Assembly (NCBI RefSeq): GCF_025398175.1
Contig: NZ_CP099735.1
Location: forward strand, 1,054,001 to 1,118,000
From: Photobacterium sp. TY1-4
GTDB lineage: Bacteria; Pseudomonadota; Gammaproteobacteria; Enterobacterales; Vibrionaceae
Direction: 5' to 3'
Length of the DNA stretch: 64,000 bases
In this document: one piece after another, positions 34,373 to 42,968 of the stretch
Position numbering within the stretch: position 1 is the first letter of the stretch
How the letters are laid out: the number at the start of each line of letters is the position of its first letter
The notes under the pieces: model-generated
Seen by the model: the letters and a program-made list of their open reading frames with translations, nothing else
Database searches by the model: none
What the model was told of the DNA's origin: nothing
Program-made: the position numbers and the translations under genes

Positions 34373-34765
34373 TTACAAGTAACGGTTAACCCTTTGATAC
34401 TCGGATAAAGCCACTTGATCAGCCCGAATATCGATCGGTGCTGCCGAGATCGGATACCACTCAATCGTTTCGGCTTCCAGCGAGCGTAAACCCCCTTCCC
34501 AAGCATTCACCACATAATAATGAATAAGCTGTAATTCTTTGGTCGGATGGTAGAGCGAACATAAGAATTGGTAAGCTTGGGGCGTGACATCCAGTTCTTC
34601 TTTCATTTCCCGGCACAACGTTTGAAGTTGGCTTTCACCACTTTCAATGTGGCCGCCGGAAATGGCGATCAACCCCGGATCAGTTGCTTTATCTTCCGCG
34701 CGTTTTTCCAGCAAAATCTTGCCATCTTCAATGAGCAGAAAAGACACACATTCATGCACTTGCAT
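34373..34765 (-). CDS. Nudix hydrolase
   Basis: A 130-residue Nudix domain. The box GGHIESGESQLQTLCREMKE followed by ELDV matches GX5EX7REUXEEXGU closely, with Glu for the final glycine region. It hydrolyses a nucleoside diphosphate linked to another moiety. Substrate unknown. Confidence 0.88.
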   Translation of the reverse strand: MQVHECVSFLLIEDGKILLEKRAEDKATDPGLIAISGGHIESGESQLQTLCREMKEELDVTPQAYQFLCSLYHPTKELQLIHYYVVNAWEGGLRSLEAETIEWYPISAAPIDIRADQVALSEYQRVNRYL

Positions 34766-34868
34766 TTCTAGTTCCTTTGTAAAACCGAATCAATAAGGTG
34801 CCACATGTGGCGGCCCGCTCAAGAAGGAAGAGCACGGCGTAGAAATCAAATATTGACTCGTCTGTGAT

Positions 34869-35663
34869 TCAATCAACATCAACAGCTAAAACTTCGGAAT
34901 CTACTTTAAAATGCTCGACTGAGCATAGTCCCGAAGTTTCCGTATCGAATACCGCAAGACAAGGTTGATCGAGAGGTAACTGACACAATACTTCACCTGT
35001 TGGACCGAAGACTTTGCTGCCACCCAGCCCAAGGTTTTCTTCACCCGCTTTATTCAACGACTGGGGCCAATTACATTGAACAACCACAGCTTTGAGAGTC
35101 GAAGCGATCTTCGAGGCGCCCTCATCATAGTATTCACCGACCTGCGTCGGAACAACTTCAGGCTGACTCAAATAGCCTGGCCAGATGATGTACTCTGGCC
35201 GATGAGCACTCACTTCTTCGATAAACCAGTCAAAGTCACTTGCTTCCCGGCAGATAAAAGTACTAAAACGCCCAAAGGTATGCGCAAAAACATCACGTCC
35301 CACGCCTGGTTCGAAGAAAGTTGCCTCACTCTCGGTGAGCCCGACTTTTCTCCAGGTCGCAGCAAGCTCCCCATGCTCATCAATCGCAGCATAGCCATTG
35401 TATATTTTCCCATGATCAATGATCGGATATCCGACAAAGGCCAGAGTCTGTGATTTCTTACAGTGCTCTCTTATCTGTGCTAACGCTTGAGAAATCCGAT
35501 CTGGGCAGCTTTCCTGAGGAATTTTCCGATGAAATCCAGTGACGGCTAATTCCGGGAACACCAGAACATCAAGTGCAGCGTGCTTTGCTATTGTGCTGCA
35601 TATTACATTTACGTTCGTCTCCAACGTCCATGCCATGGGCATTTGTACGATGCCTATTTTCAA
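34869..35663 (-). CDS. Carbon-nitrogen hydrolase (nitrilase superfamily)
   Basis: A 264-residue amidase. The catalytic triad is visible: Glu in FPELAVTGF (about residue 40), Lys in WRKVGLTESE (about residue 112) and Cys in FICREASDF (about residue 140). The usual CYD after the strand is CRE here. It cleaves a small amide or nitrile. Single gene on the minus strand. Confidence 0.88.
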   Translation of the reverse strand: MKIGIVQMPMAWTLETNVNVICSTIAKHAALDVLVFPELAVTGFHRKIPQESCPDRISQALAQIREHCKKSQTLAFVGYPIIDHGKIYNGYAAIDEHGELAATWRKVGLTESEATFFEPGVGRDVFAHTFGRFSTFICREASDFDWFIEEVSAHRPEYIIWPGYLSQPEVVPTQVGEYYDEGASKIASTLKAVVVQCNWPQSLNKAGEENLGLGGSKVFGPTGEVLCQLPLDQPCLAVFDTETSGLCSVEHFKVDSEVLAVDVD

Positions 35664-35773
35664 GCAATAATCCTTATTCTTTTAAAAAGCAACGACAGAC
35701 CCGACGTTGCACCCACCACTGTTTGCCGATCATCTCCATTTCATCGGAGACAATTCAATAGCAGTCACTTCAT

Positions 35774-36199
35774 TCATGCCCGATAAACATCAGGTTGCCA
35801 GATTTGCATGAAAATTTCCGGGTTTTCGATGGCTTTAAAACCATATTGTGCATACAGCCCATGCGCATCCCGTGTCGCTAAAACCATACGGCGTAATCCT
35901 TGGAGTTCAGGATGCGCAACAATGTGCTCAATGAGCCACTTACTTAACCCCAGGCCTTGATGCGATTGAACAATAAACACATCAGCCAGGTAGGCAAAAG
36001 TGGCTTTGTCCGTGATCAGGCGGGCAAACCCGACTTGCTGTCCCGTGTCTTCATAAACACCAAAGCACAAAGAATTAGCGATCGCCTTGGCGAGGGTCTC
36101 CCGAGGGATTCCATTCGCCCAGTAGCTTTGTGAAATCACTTGATAAATCACATCAAAATCAAGGTCATCAAACGCTGTGCTGATTTTATATCCTTGCAC
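35774..36199 (-). CDS. GNAT-family N-acetyltransferase
   Basis: A 141-residue acetyltransferase with LADVFIVQSHQGLGLSKWLI as the acetyl-CoA-binding segment and HGLYAQYGFKAI at the C-terminus. It resembles the YjhQ/ElaA-size single-domain GNATs. Acceptor unknown. It is the last of the run of small minus-strand enzyme genes. Confidence 0.86.
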   Translation of the reverse strand: MQGYKISTAFDDLDFDVIYQVISQSYWANGIPRETLAKAIANSLCFGVYEDTGQQVGFARLITDKATFAYLADVFIVQSHQGLGLSKWLIEHIVAHPELQGLRRMVLATRDAHGLYAQYGFKAIENPEIFMQIWQPDVYRA

Positions 36200-36350
36200 G
36201 AAAACTGCCTCCTTTGCATTATTTTCAATAATGGTTAATAGTAAAAATCCCGGTCTGTTAAACCTGCCGTTATTACAACGTCGCCGTTTCTAAACCTGAT
36301 GCGTTTCTTACAAAGAAATTTCAGAATGACCTTATTCAACACGCTACATT

Positions 36351-36833
36351 TCATAGACAACAGCGCTTAAAATCCCAATAAACAGTAATATCATTGTTGC
36401 GAATGCTGAGTATGTCGCCACATAATGAATTAATTTTGAGATCAAATAGAGCTTCCGTTTCATTGAATTGGTTCGATATGATAAATAAATTTCTTTTAAA
36501 AAACCAATTGGATAAATGAAATACTGAATTTTCCCGTACCCAAACGCTATGCCTTGGTATAGCTTTTTTGTATTCGTGAAGTTCCGAAGACAAGTGAATC
36601 AATATTCGCGTGAGAACACCTAAGACTAAAACAATCGAACCGAATGCCATCGATAACATCAATGAATAACAACGGATACCGTCAACAGAACAAGTCTCCG
36701 GCAGCCACCCGCCAAAGGTGAAAATAATAAAAGCAAATCCACCAGCTAGCACACACAATGAGAGAATGACATTGATGACAGGCACGAGAATATATTTCAA
36801 AAACAACTTCATTACGATAAAAATATTCAACAT
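36351..36833 (-). CDS. Hypothetical membrane protein
   Basis: A 160-residue protein with two or three predicted membrane helices (about residues 10-40 and 57-80) and a basic cytoplasmic or exposed C-terminal half. An alternative start seven codons later (MKLFLKYIL) is equally plausible. No family recognised. It lies in an AT-rich pocket (about 36200-36900) whose base use differs from its neighbours, which suggests recent acquisition. Confidence 0.5.
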   Translation of the reverse strand: MLNIFIVMKLFLKYILVPVINVILSLCVLAGGFAFIIFTFGGWLPETCSVDGIRCYSLMLSMAFGSIVLVLGVLTRILIHLSSELHEYKKAIPRHSVWVRENSVFHLSNWFFKRNLFIISNQFNETEALFDLKINSLCGDILSIRNNDITVYWDFKRCCL

Positions 36834-37239
36834 GAACTCTCAGTATAATAATCATCCGTAAATGGAAAACACGAGAAATAGCACCTGACACGGATAACCC
36901 CACGCGACCGTTCATAAGTCACGTTCTTATAGTCACCTCATGGGTACTGACCGCCCAGTGCGTCTCACAGAAAACAATCTCGAAAACATGCCATCAGTGT
37001 TTGATGCAGAGTAACTGAGACATCACTCCGAACTCTTCCCGGCACTTGAGTCACATACCACCGGCGGACCAACACAAAGTGCCCGAGGGCGACGCGATTG
37101 TAGATCGTGAGCCGCTAATGATCGTCGGCAAGCCGTTCTGCTTATACATGTCACTCGTATGAAGTGACTTGCAACCATCACTTTATTTAGCCGAGATGAC
37201 TCAGTAGAATGTCCACAAACCACGCATACCGAGAACATC
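36834..37239. other. Intergenic stretch without recognised gene
   Basis: Only short, unsupported frames. It presumably holds the promoter of the DUF2058 gene. Confidence 0.4.
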
Positions 37240-37761
37240 ATGGCAAAACTGACACTCCAAGAGCAGTTACAACAAGCTGGCCTCATCAGCAAAAGTAAAC
37301 TGGAAAAAGCTAAGAAACGCCCTAAAAAATCACGCGTTCAAGCCCGTGAAGTCAAAGCGGCGATTGAAGAGAAGAAGCGCCAACAACAAGAGCATGATAA
37401 AGCGTTAAGCGCACAACAGAATGAACAGCGCCTCACGAAGGAAATTCAGGCTCAAATCAAGATGTTAATTAACATGAACAAGATTGATTTGGGTGATGGC
37501 GACATCAAGTACAACTTTACTGACGGCACGCTTGTAAAATCACTGTATATGACGGGCGCCGTTCGGGAGCAGCTGATCAAAGGAGTGCTGGCCATTGCGC
37601 GCGATGAAGAGCGCTATGTCGTCATCCCAAGCACAGTTGCAAATAAAATTGCTCAGCGAGATCCCGAGTCGATTATCGACCAGAAAGTACCAGAGTCAGA
37701 CGTCATCGCTGAAGACGACCCTTATGCTGACTTCATCGTTCCAGACGATCTCATGTGGTAA
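37240..37761 (+). CDS. DUF2058-family protein (YaiL-like)
   Basis: A 173-residue protein. The N-terminus (LTLQEQLQQAGLISKSKLEK) is characteristic, followed by a long, strongly basic, probably coiled helix (about residues 20-65) and a C-terminal globular part ending in an acidic tail (DDPYADFIVPDDLMW). YaiL-type proteins are nucleoprotein- or polynucleotide-associated proteins of unknown exact role. Single gene followed by a hairpin. Confidence 0.9.
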   Translation: MAKLTLQEQLQQAGLISKSKLEKAKKRPKKSRVQAREVKAAIEEKKRQQQEHDKALSAQQNEQRLTKEIQAQIKMLINMNKIDLGDGDIKYNFTDGTLVKSLYMTGAVREQLIKGVLAIARDEERYVVIPSTVANKIAQRDPESIIDQKVPESDVIAEDDPYADFIVPDDLMW

Positions 37762-37769
37762 TTCAGATC

Positions 37770-37797
37770 GAGCTGCCTCATTCACAGTTGGCAGCTC
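37770..37797 (+). terminator. Hairpin after the DUF2058 gene
   Basis: Stem GAGCTGCC / GGCAGCTC eight bases after the stop codon, without a clean T-run. Confidence 0.5.
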
Positions 37798-38281
37798 AAT
37801 TCTCATCCCCTTTGTGCCAGCAAGCTGAGCTCATCACTCTCCCCCGTTCGTCACAACCACAGCCAGCCACAAACTCAGCCAGCCATGCTACCGCCCTTAG
37901 GTGACGCTCCTACGGTCGTATCGTTAATATTGATAACAAAATGCATCTCATTGAATACAATTTCGTGCAGACATTCAATCAATGATTGAGAAAAGAACCA
38001 GTTAGCCAGCATTCCGATAATGCTGCCAGGGGCGGAACATCAGATAAACGAAACCCCAGCTCAGTGGCTGGGGCCTTACATCAAGGGGAAGTGATTACGG
38101 TATATGGCAAATTGACCCAGCGATAAAACTGACTTTCAGGATGATCAGGTTTTCTGGGGCAGCCTTAACCGTGATGTTTGACGATACGATTGATGAAACC
38201 GTATCGTCGTCGCAAGCAAGATATTTTAGGTTTAACCCAATACCATTCTGTTATCTCGTTGAGTGAAATCCCGTCAAGCCA
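37798..38281. other. Intergenic stretch with a minus-strand terminator-like hairpin
   Basis: No gene. At about 38055-38076 there is a CCCCAGCTCAGTGGCTGGGG hairpin which on the minus strand is followed by TTTCGTTT. It is nearly the same hairpin as the one downstream of tRNA-Ser at 40894-40921 and may terminate the chemoreceptor transcript. Confidence 0.5.
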
Positions 38282-40261
38282 CTAAATTTTGAAAGTATTG
38301 GCCAGTTTTCTCAGAGTTGTTGCTAACTCTGCTTGCTCTCTTGCTGTCGAAGCGATTTGAGCCGCCCCGGTCGTCGATTCTGTCGACTTGTCTTCGACTG
38401 TCATGATGTTTTTGGCAATGTCCTGAGTCACAACGGCCTGCTCTTCAGTCGCCGTCGCAATCTGCTCTGTCATACTGAAGATTTGACTGACAGATTCAGA
38501 AATTCCCTCAAGCGTCTGCTCTACATTTCTGGAATCTTGAACAGCCGCCATGGCCTTGGTCTGATTGTTCTCAATGAGATGAAATGCTGATTCAACATCG
38601 GATCGCAACGAATTAATAAAGCCCTCAATTTCAGCGGTTGATTCTTGTGTGCGCTGTGCAAGCTTTCTGACTTCGTCGGCAACAACAGCAAAACCACGTC
38701 CTTGATCGCCGGCGCGAGCAGCTTCAATCGCAGCATTCAAAGCCAGTAAATTCGTTTGATCTGCGACGGATTTAATCACATCCACCACGTTGTGGATATT
38801 GTTACTACTGTCGTGCAGATGGGTAATTTTCTCTGCCAAACCATCGATTTCTGCAGCCAACCCTTCAATAGATTGGTAAGAATGCTGTACCGTTCTTAAG
38901 CCATTGAGCGTCTGTTCGTCAGCCAATTTGGCAGATTCAGACGTTTGCTGCGTTTTGCTGGCCACTTCATTGACAGTGGTAGAAAGCTCCTCAATCGCCG
39001 TGGCTATCAATCCAATTTGCTCTTGCTGCTCAACCATGGATGTTGAGTTGTACTGACATGTCTGGGAGGTTTCCTCCGCCGCAGACGCAAGGGTCATACT
39101 TGAGTTTGAAAGATTATCGATGACTTGGGAAAACTGCGCCAAGGTCGAGTTTAAGGCTGAAGAAATCGATCCCAGTTCACTCGTATCGATATACTGAGCA
39201 CGGGCGGTTAAATCATTTTCTTCTCTCACCTTTGCCATCACGGAAGTTAAGTCGTTGACCCGCGCAGTGAGGTCTTTAATCACAACATAGCTCACAACCG
39301 CCACGGTCAGCGTAGTCAGCAGGAAAATGATGAGATTGACCGTCATTGATGTTTGAGCAACCTGATACTTTTCCTCTGTAAGCTTGATCAGAGAAGCCGC
39401 GACTTCATTTTCAATCTTTTTCAGCTGACCAATCCGTTTCGTTGCTTGTGCAAACCAGTAGACTGGATCAACATCGAATTGGCTGGACTGCGCCTTGGCT
39501 AGTTCGCGAAACTTATTAACTTCTTGAACAGACTTGTCATTCAGCAGCTCTGAAAAATACTGCTTGTTGGTGTCATTCGTCAGGACATTAAAATTATCGA
39601 AATAGGTTGCTTGTTCCGTTACTAAAGCAATGAATTTCACCAACATCCCGGTTGCAAACGCATCTTGTGAAAAAGTATTACTGAGGACAGCACGCTCGAT
39701 CCCCGCGCGTTCTTTGCCCTGTAGAAAATTGTAATAAGCAACGGTTTCTTTCGTGATGGCCGGGTTTGTACTGATCTCCGCGATCAGGCCAGAGACGCTT
39801 AACAGCTTTTTATTAAGCCGGGTATAGTAGGCCAGCGCATCTGGCAGTGAGATCGACTGCGTCTCAACCCGGCGACGAATGGATTCGATGTCACGCAGGC
39901 CCTGATCGATGGTGTCATTCAGCTGCTGTATTTCACGCAGGTCGATGTCAGCAGATTGCCAGTAGTTGATACGTTGATTCCGTTTTCTATCGGTAGCTTG
40001 TTGCTGGGATCTGAGTTCATCGCCAAACTGGCTGCCATTGGAACCAAGATAGCCAGCAGTCATGCCTCGTTCTTTTTGTAACTCATGAACAAGCTCACTA
40101 TATGAAACAGACAACCGAATCAGTTGATTCAGAGAAGCCATCTCACGGGTCGTCGACACACTATGAATAATTGAAGACCCGCTTAAAAAGAGAAAAGCGA
40201 GCACAGGTAAAGCAAGCAAAACAACTATTTTTTGCTTAAAGGAGAAGTTAGACAGATTCAT
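38282..40261 (-). CDS. Methyl-accepting chemotaxis protein with NIT sensor domain
   Basis: A 659-residue transmembrane chemoreceptor. Membrane helices lie at about residues 11-32 and 308-330. The periplasmic part is a NIT (nitrate/nitrite-sensing) helical domain: [20 protein letters not shown] near residue 58 and [20 protein letters not shown] near residue 177 are its two signature helices. HAMP follows, then the signalling hairpin with the conserved tip [20 protein letters not shown] near residue 505. It passes ligand state to CheA/CheW. The ligand may be nitrate or nitrite, by family only. Confidence 0.93.
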   Translation of the reverse strand: MNLSNFSFKQKIVVLLALPVLAFLFLSGSSIIHSVSTTREMASLNQLIRLSVSYSELVHELQKERGMTAGYLGSNGSQFGDELRSQQQATDRKRNQRINYWQSADIDLREIQQLNDTIDQGLRDIESIRRRVETQSISLPDALAYYTRLNKKLLSVSGLIAEISTNPAITKETVAYYNFLQGKERAGIERAVLSNTFSQDAFATGMLVKFIALVTEQATYFDNFNVLTNDTNKQYFSELLNDKSVQEVNKFRELAKAQSSQFDVDPVYWFAQATKRIGQLKKIENEVAASLIKLTEEKYQVAQTSMTVNLIIFLLTTLTVAVVSYVVIKDLTARVNDLTSVMAKVREENDLTARAQYIDTSELGSISSALNSTLAQFSQVIDNLSNSSMTLASAAEETSQTCQYNSTSMVEQQEQIGLIATAIEELSTTVNEVASKTQQTSESAKLADEQTLNGLRTVQHSYQSIEGLAAEIDGLAEKITHLHDSSNNIHNVVDVIKSVADQTNLLALNAAIEAARAGDQGRGFAVVADEVRKLAQRTQESTAEIEGFINSLRSDVESAFHLIENNQTKAMAAVQDSRNVEQTLEGISESVSQIFSMTEQIATATEEQAVVTQDIAKNIMTVEDKSTESTTGAAQIASTAREQAELATTLRKLANTFKI

Positions 40262-40609
40262 TTATATTTCTTGTCGGTGTTCATGCGTTACAGACCTCGG
40301 TATTAATCCATATTCTTTGCATGGTTAAGCAGGCCGTATAGCTTGAATTTTTCAGCTTGGTTGTACATTACCAGTCATTCTATTCAGGCACATAAATCCC
40401 ACCATAACTTGAAACAATATTTACCTCGTTATTAACAATATACTCAAATGAATTACGAGGGATTTTCGAAATGACCACCGCGTTGTTTATTTCTTATCCA
40501 CATCCTCCTTTGAACAAAGGTGTTAACCTCGTTTTTATTAATTCTGTTACCAGACAAATAATGAGTTGCGGAAAACCATCGTCACAACAATGCCAATGCC
40601 CAGAAACAC
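40262..40609. other. Upstream region of the chemoreceptor gene
   Basis: AT-rich stretch holding the minus-strand promoter region of the chemoreceptor. The frame opening near 40471 runs through tRNA debris and is not a gene. Confidence 0.4.
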
Positions 40610-40635
40610 AAAACCCCAGCTCGGAAGCTGGGGTT
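40610..40635 (-). terminator. Terminator hairpin of a decayed tRNA unit (distal)
   Basis: AACCCCAGC / GCTGGGGTT with a 6-base loop, T-rich on the minus-strand side. It sits exactly where a tRNA terminator would follow the CCA end at 40643. Confidence 0.7.
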
Positions 40636-40642
40636 GCAAATG

Positions 40643-40693
40643 TGGCGGAGTGTTCCGGGTATGGGGGGGTTCAAATCCCGACACTCAGCACCT
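40643..40693 (-). pseudogene. Decayed tRNA-like unit 1
   Basis: It begins (plus strand) TGGCGGAG exactly like the 3' end of the tRNA-Ser complement. It then loses similarity and contains GGGTTCAAATCCC, a T-arm in the opposite orientation, closed by GAGTGT / ACACTC pairing. It is a rearranged tRNA fragment, flanked by tRNA-type terminators on both sides. Confidence 0.55.
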
Positions 40694-40706
40694 CACCAGA
40701 AACGAG

Positions 40707-40733
40707 AAAAGCCCTGTCTGACGACAGGGCTTT
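40707..40733 (-). terminator. Terminator hairpin between decayed tRNA units
   Basis: AAAGCCCTGTC / GACAGGGCTTT stem, followed by TTCTC on the minus strand. Confidence 0.7.
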
Positions 40734-40739
40734 CAAATG

Positions 40740-40880
40740 TGTCGGAGCGCTCTGGGTATAGGGGGATTTACTTCGCCCTTCGGGCCGTTGCTCTAAAGCG
40801 CCTTCGGCTGGCAACGTTGTCTCGCTGCGCTCGGCTGACCCCTGCTCTAGGGTTCGGCACCCTATCTCTTTCATTGCCAA
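40740..40880 (-). pseudogene. Decayed tRNA-like unit 2
   Basis: It starts TGTCGGAG in place of TGGCGGAG right after a terminator, then continues as short GC-rich hairpins (for example CGCCCTTCGGGCCG and GCGCCTTCGGCTGGC) up to CACCCTATCTCTTTC. Its position between two tRNA-type terminators implies descent from a tRNA duplicate, but little tRNA sequence is left. Confidence 0.4.
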
Positions 40881-40893
40881 TTAACCAAAAACG

Positions 40894-40921
40894 AAAAACC
40901 CCAGCACAGTGGCTGGGGTTT
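40894..40921 (-). terminator. Terminator of tRNA-Ser copy 2
   Basis: AACCCCAGC / GCTGGGGTT stem directly after the encoded CCA end, with TTTTTCG following on the minus strand. Confidence 0.82.
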
Positions 40922-40927
40922 CGAATG

Positions 40928-41018
40928 TGGCGGAGAGATAGGGATTTGAACCCTAGATACGCTATTAACGTATGCCGGTTTTCAAGACCGGTGCTTTCAA
41001 CCACTCAGCCATCTCTCC
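40928..41018 (-). tRNA. tRNA-Ser (TGA), copy 2
   Basis: A 91-nt serine tRNA identical to the gene at 15836-15926 except for one base in the variable arm. Anticodon TGA, encoded CCA. It is followed on its strand by a terminator and two decayed tRNA-like units. Confidence 0.97.
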
Positions 41019-41179
41019 GCAAGTGCGATGAATCATACCCAGTACAGCGGGCATTGTAAAACCCCAAGAGGCTCAACTGCTCAATTGTTCAGCGAATCTT
41101 TCAAACTTTTCTGATGTTTCCCGAGGTTTGACGAAAAAGGCACAACAACGCGCAATAACAGACCATCAATCTCGGCGAA

Positions 41180-41632
41180 TCATTCCGTTTCTGCTGACTT
41201 TTCTTCAATACCTGAGCCCCAGAAAGCCTGCTCCGGGCTGGCTCCAGTTGCGATGAGATCCCGTAATGACACTGGATAGAGGTTATAGTGCGCTATTTCC
41301 GTCTGATGCGCCCAAAGGAACTCCAGATGCGGCTCGTTAGAGATGACCGGTTGCTGCGCGCGCAAATCCGTTTTCACCGCGAAGATCAGGTTGATTTCGG
41401 CATTGAGCGTATCCTGTTCGAACCACTCATTCTCCGCCGCGCCAATGAATTCGCCCACCTCAGCCTCGATGGATGCCTCTTCCCACAGCTCACGCTTGAG
41501 CGCCTGTTTAGCCGGCTCGGCAAATTCAATATGCCCGCCGGGCAGGAAGGTTTTGTCGTCCCCTTTGGCCCGTACCAACAACACATACGCTCCCGAGGTG
41601 ATGATCCCTCGCGCCTGATAGTGAAACGTCAT
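41180..41632 (-). CDS. Nudix hydrolase
   Basis: A 150-residue Nudix protein. The box GGHIEFAEPAKQALKRELWE followed by EASIEA keeps the catalytic REUxEE core. N-terminal ARGIITSGAYVLLVRAKGD is typical of the ADP-ribose/NUDIX group. Substrate unknown. Divergent from the carboxypeptidase gene. Confidence 0.87.
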   Translation of the reverse strand: MTFHYQARGIITSGAYVLLVRAKGDDKTFLPGGHIEFAEPAKQALKRELWEEASIEAEVGEFIGAAENEWFEQDTLNAEINLIFAVKTDLRAQQPVISNEPHLEFLWAHQTEIAHYNLYPVSLRDLIATGASPEQAFWGSGIEEKSAETE

Positions 41633-41759
41633 TCAAATTCCCCTGCTTTCAAACCGGGTCATGATATAACGTTCTTCCCGGATCTGCTGATCCTTTTTCA
41701 GTCCTGCCCCAAAGTTGTGCTAACCTCAGAGGTTCATCCTCCAATGACGCAAGATCACC

Positions 41760-42884
41760 ATGAAAATATTCAGTAATTTCGAAAGCGGCAATATCAATGT
41801 CGTCACAGCCGACAACGCCAATGACATTCAACTGACCATCCCGAACGATAACCAGTCTGAGTTTTACCAATGGTTTCACTTCCGTCTGGAAAGCCAGCCG
41901 CATACCGAGCACCAGATCAAGTTGCTGAACCTGGCCAAATCCGCCTACCCGGAAGGCTGGCAGGGCTACGATGTCGTAGCGTCTTATGATCGCGAAGAAT
42001 GGTTCCGCATCCCGGCGGAGTTTGACGGTGACACGCTGACCTTCAAGGTGATCCCAGAGCATCATTCGATGTATTTCGCCTACTTTGCGCCGTACAGCTA
42101 CGATCGTCACCAGGATCTGCTGCATCAAGCGCAACTGCATCCGGAATGTCGCCTGGAAACTCTGGGCAGTACCCTGGACGGCAACGACATGAGCCTGCTG
42201 ACCATCGGCGAACCGTCGGATGAGAAGAAGAACGTCTGGATCATCGGCCGTCAGCACCCGGGCGAAACCATGGCTGAGTGGTTTATTGAAGGTCTGCTGC
42301 AACGCCTGCTGGATGATACCGACACCGTGGGCCGTGCGCTGCTGGAAAAAGCAGTGTTCCACGTGGTACCGAACATGAACCCGGACGGCAGTATCCGCGG
42401 TCACCTGCGTACCAATGCGGTAGGCGTAAACCTGAACCGCGAATGGCAAACGCCGTCGATGGAGCAAAGCCCGGAGGTGTACCTGGTCCGTGAGCGCATG
42501 CTGGCCACCGGGATCGACCTGTTCCTGGATATCCATGGCGATGAAGCGATCCCGTATAACTTTGTTGCCGGAAGTGAAGGCGTCCCGTCTTACAATGCGC
42601 GCATGGCTGAGCTGGAGCAGGCCTTTAAACAAGCGCTGCTGACCATCACCCCGGAATTTCAGGACGAGCACGGTTACGACAAAGATAAGCCAGGCGAAGC
42701 GAACCTGACGGTTGGCTCGAACTGGGTGGCGGAGCAGTTCAAGTGCCTGTCTTACACCGTGGAGATGCCGTTCAAGGATCACAACCTGCATCCGGACAGC
42801 TTCTACGGTTGGTCCCCGGAGCGCAGCGTGGCATTTGGTCAGGACATGCTGGCCGCGGTTCAGGCCGTGATTGCCAAGGTGTAA
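41760..42884 (+). CDS. M14-family zinc carboxypeptidase (cytosolic carboxypeptidase-like)
   Basis: A 374-residue two-domain protein. Residues about 1-125 form the beta-sandwich typical of M14B cytosolic carboxypeptidases. The catalytic domain carries the zinc ligands in GRQHPGETMAEW (HxxE) and LDIHGDEA, the substrate Arg in NLNREW and the general base Glu in YTVEMPFKD. It lacks a signal peptide, so it acts in the cytoplasm, presumably trimming C-terminal residues from proteins or peptides. Codon use is unusually regular and GC-rich, like a well-expressed gene. Confidence 0.9.
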   Translation: MKIFSNFESGNINVVTADNANDIQLTIPNDNQSEFYQWFHFRLESQPHTEHQIKLLNLAKSAYPEGWQGYDVVASYDREEWFRIPAEFDGDTLTFKVIPEHHSMYFAYFAPYSYDRHQDLLHQAQLHPECRLETLGSTLDGNDMSLLTIGEPSDEKKNVWIIGRQHPGETMAEWFIEGLLQRLLDDTDTVGRALLEKAVFHVVPNMNPDGSIRGHLRTNAVGVNLNREWQTPSMEQSPEVYLVRERMLATGIDLFLDIHGDEAIPYNFVAGSEGVPSYNARMAELEQAFKQALLTITPEFQDEHGYDKDKPGEANLTVGSNWVAEQFKCLSYTVEMPFKDHNLHPDSFYGWSPERSVAFGQDMLAAVQAVIAKV

Positions 42885-42911
42885 TCGCCCTTTGCACATC
42901 TAAACAGAATG

Positions 42912-42942
42912 AAAAGAGGCTCACCGAAGTGAGCCTCTTTTT
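42912..42942. terminator. Strong bidirectional terminator
   Basis: AAAAGAGGCTCAC / GTGAGCCTCTTTTT with a CGAA loop, A-rich on the left and T-rich on the right. It serves the carboxypeptidase gene on plus and the receptor gene on minus. Confidence 0.92.
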
Positions 42943-42968
42943 CGTTGTATGTCTGTCTATTCGCCTGC

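Noticed and set aside
26220..36199. Chromosomal integron cassette array
   Set aside because: The gene content fits, but I see no attC-like inverted repeats (AAC...GTT core sites) between the genes and no integrase.
40471..41059. Protein-coding frames over the second tRNA-Ser region
   Set aside because: They run through the tRNA gene, terminators and tRNA debris.
41649..42899. 416-codon minus-strand frame
   Set aside because: It is antisense to the M14 carboxypeptidase gene, whose catalytic motifs are unmistakable.
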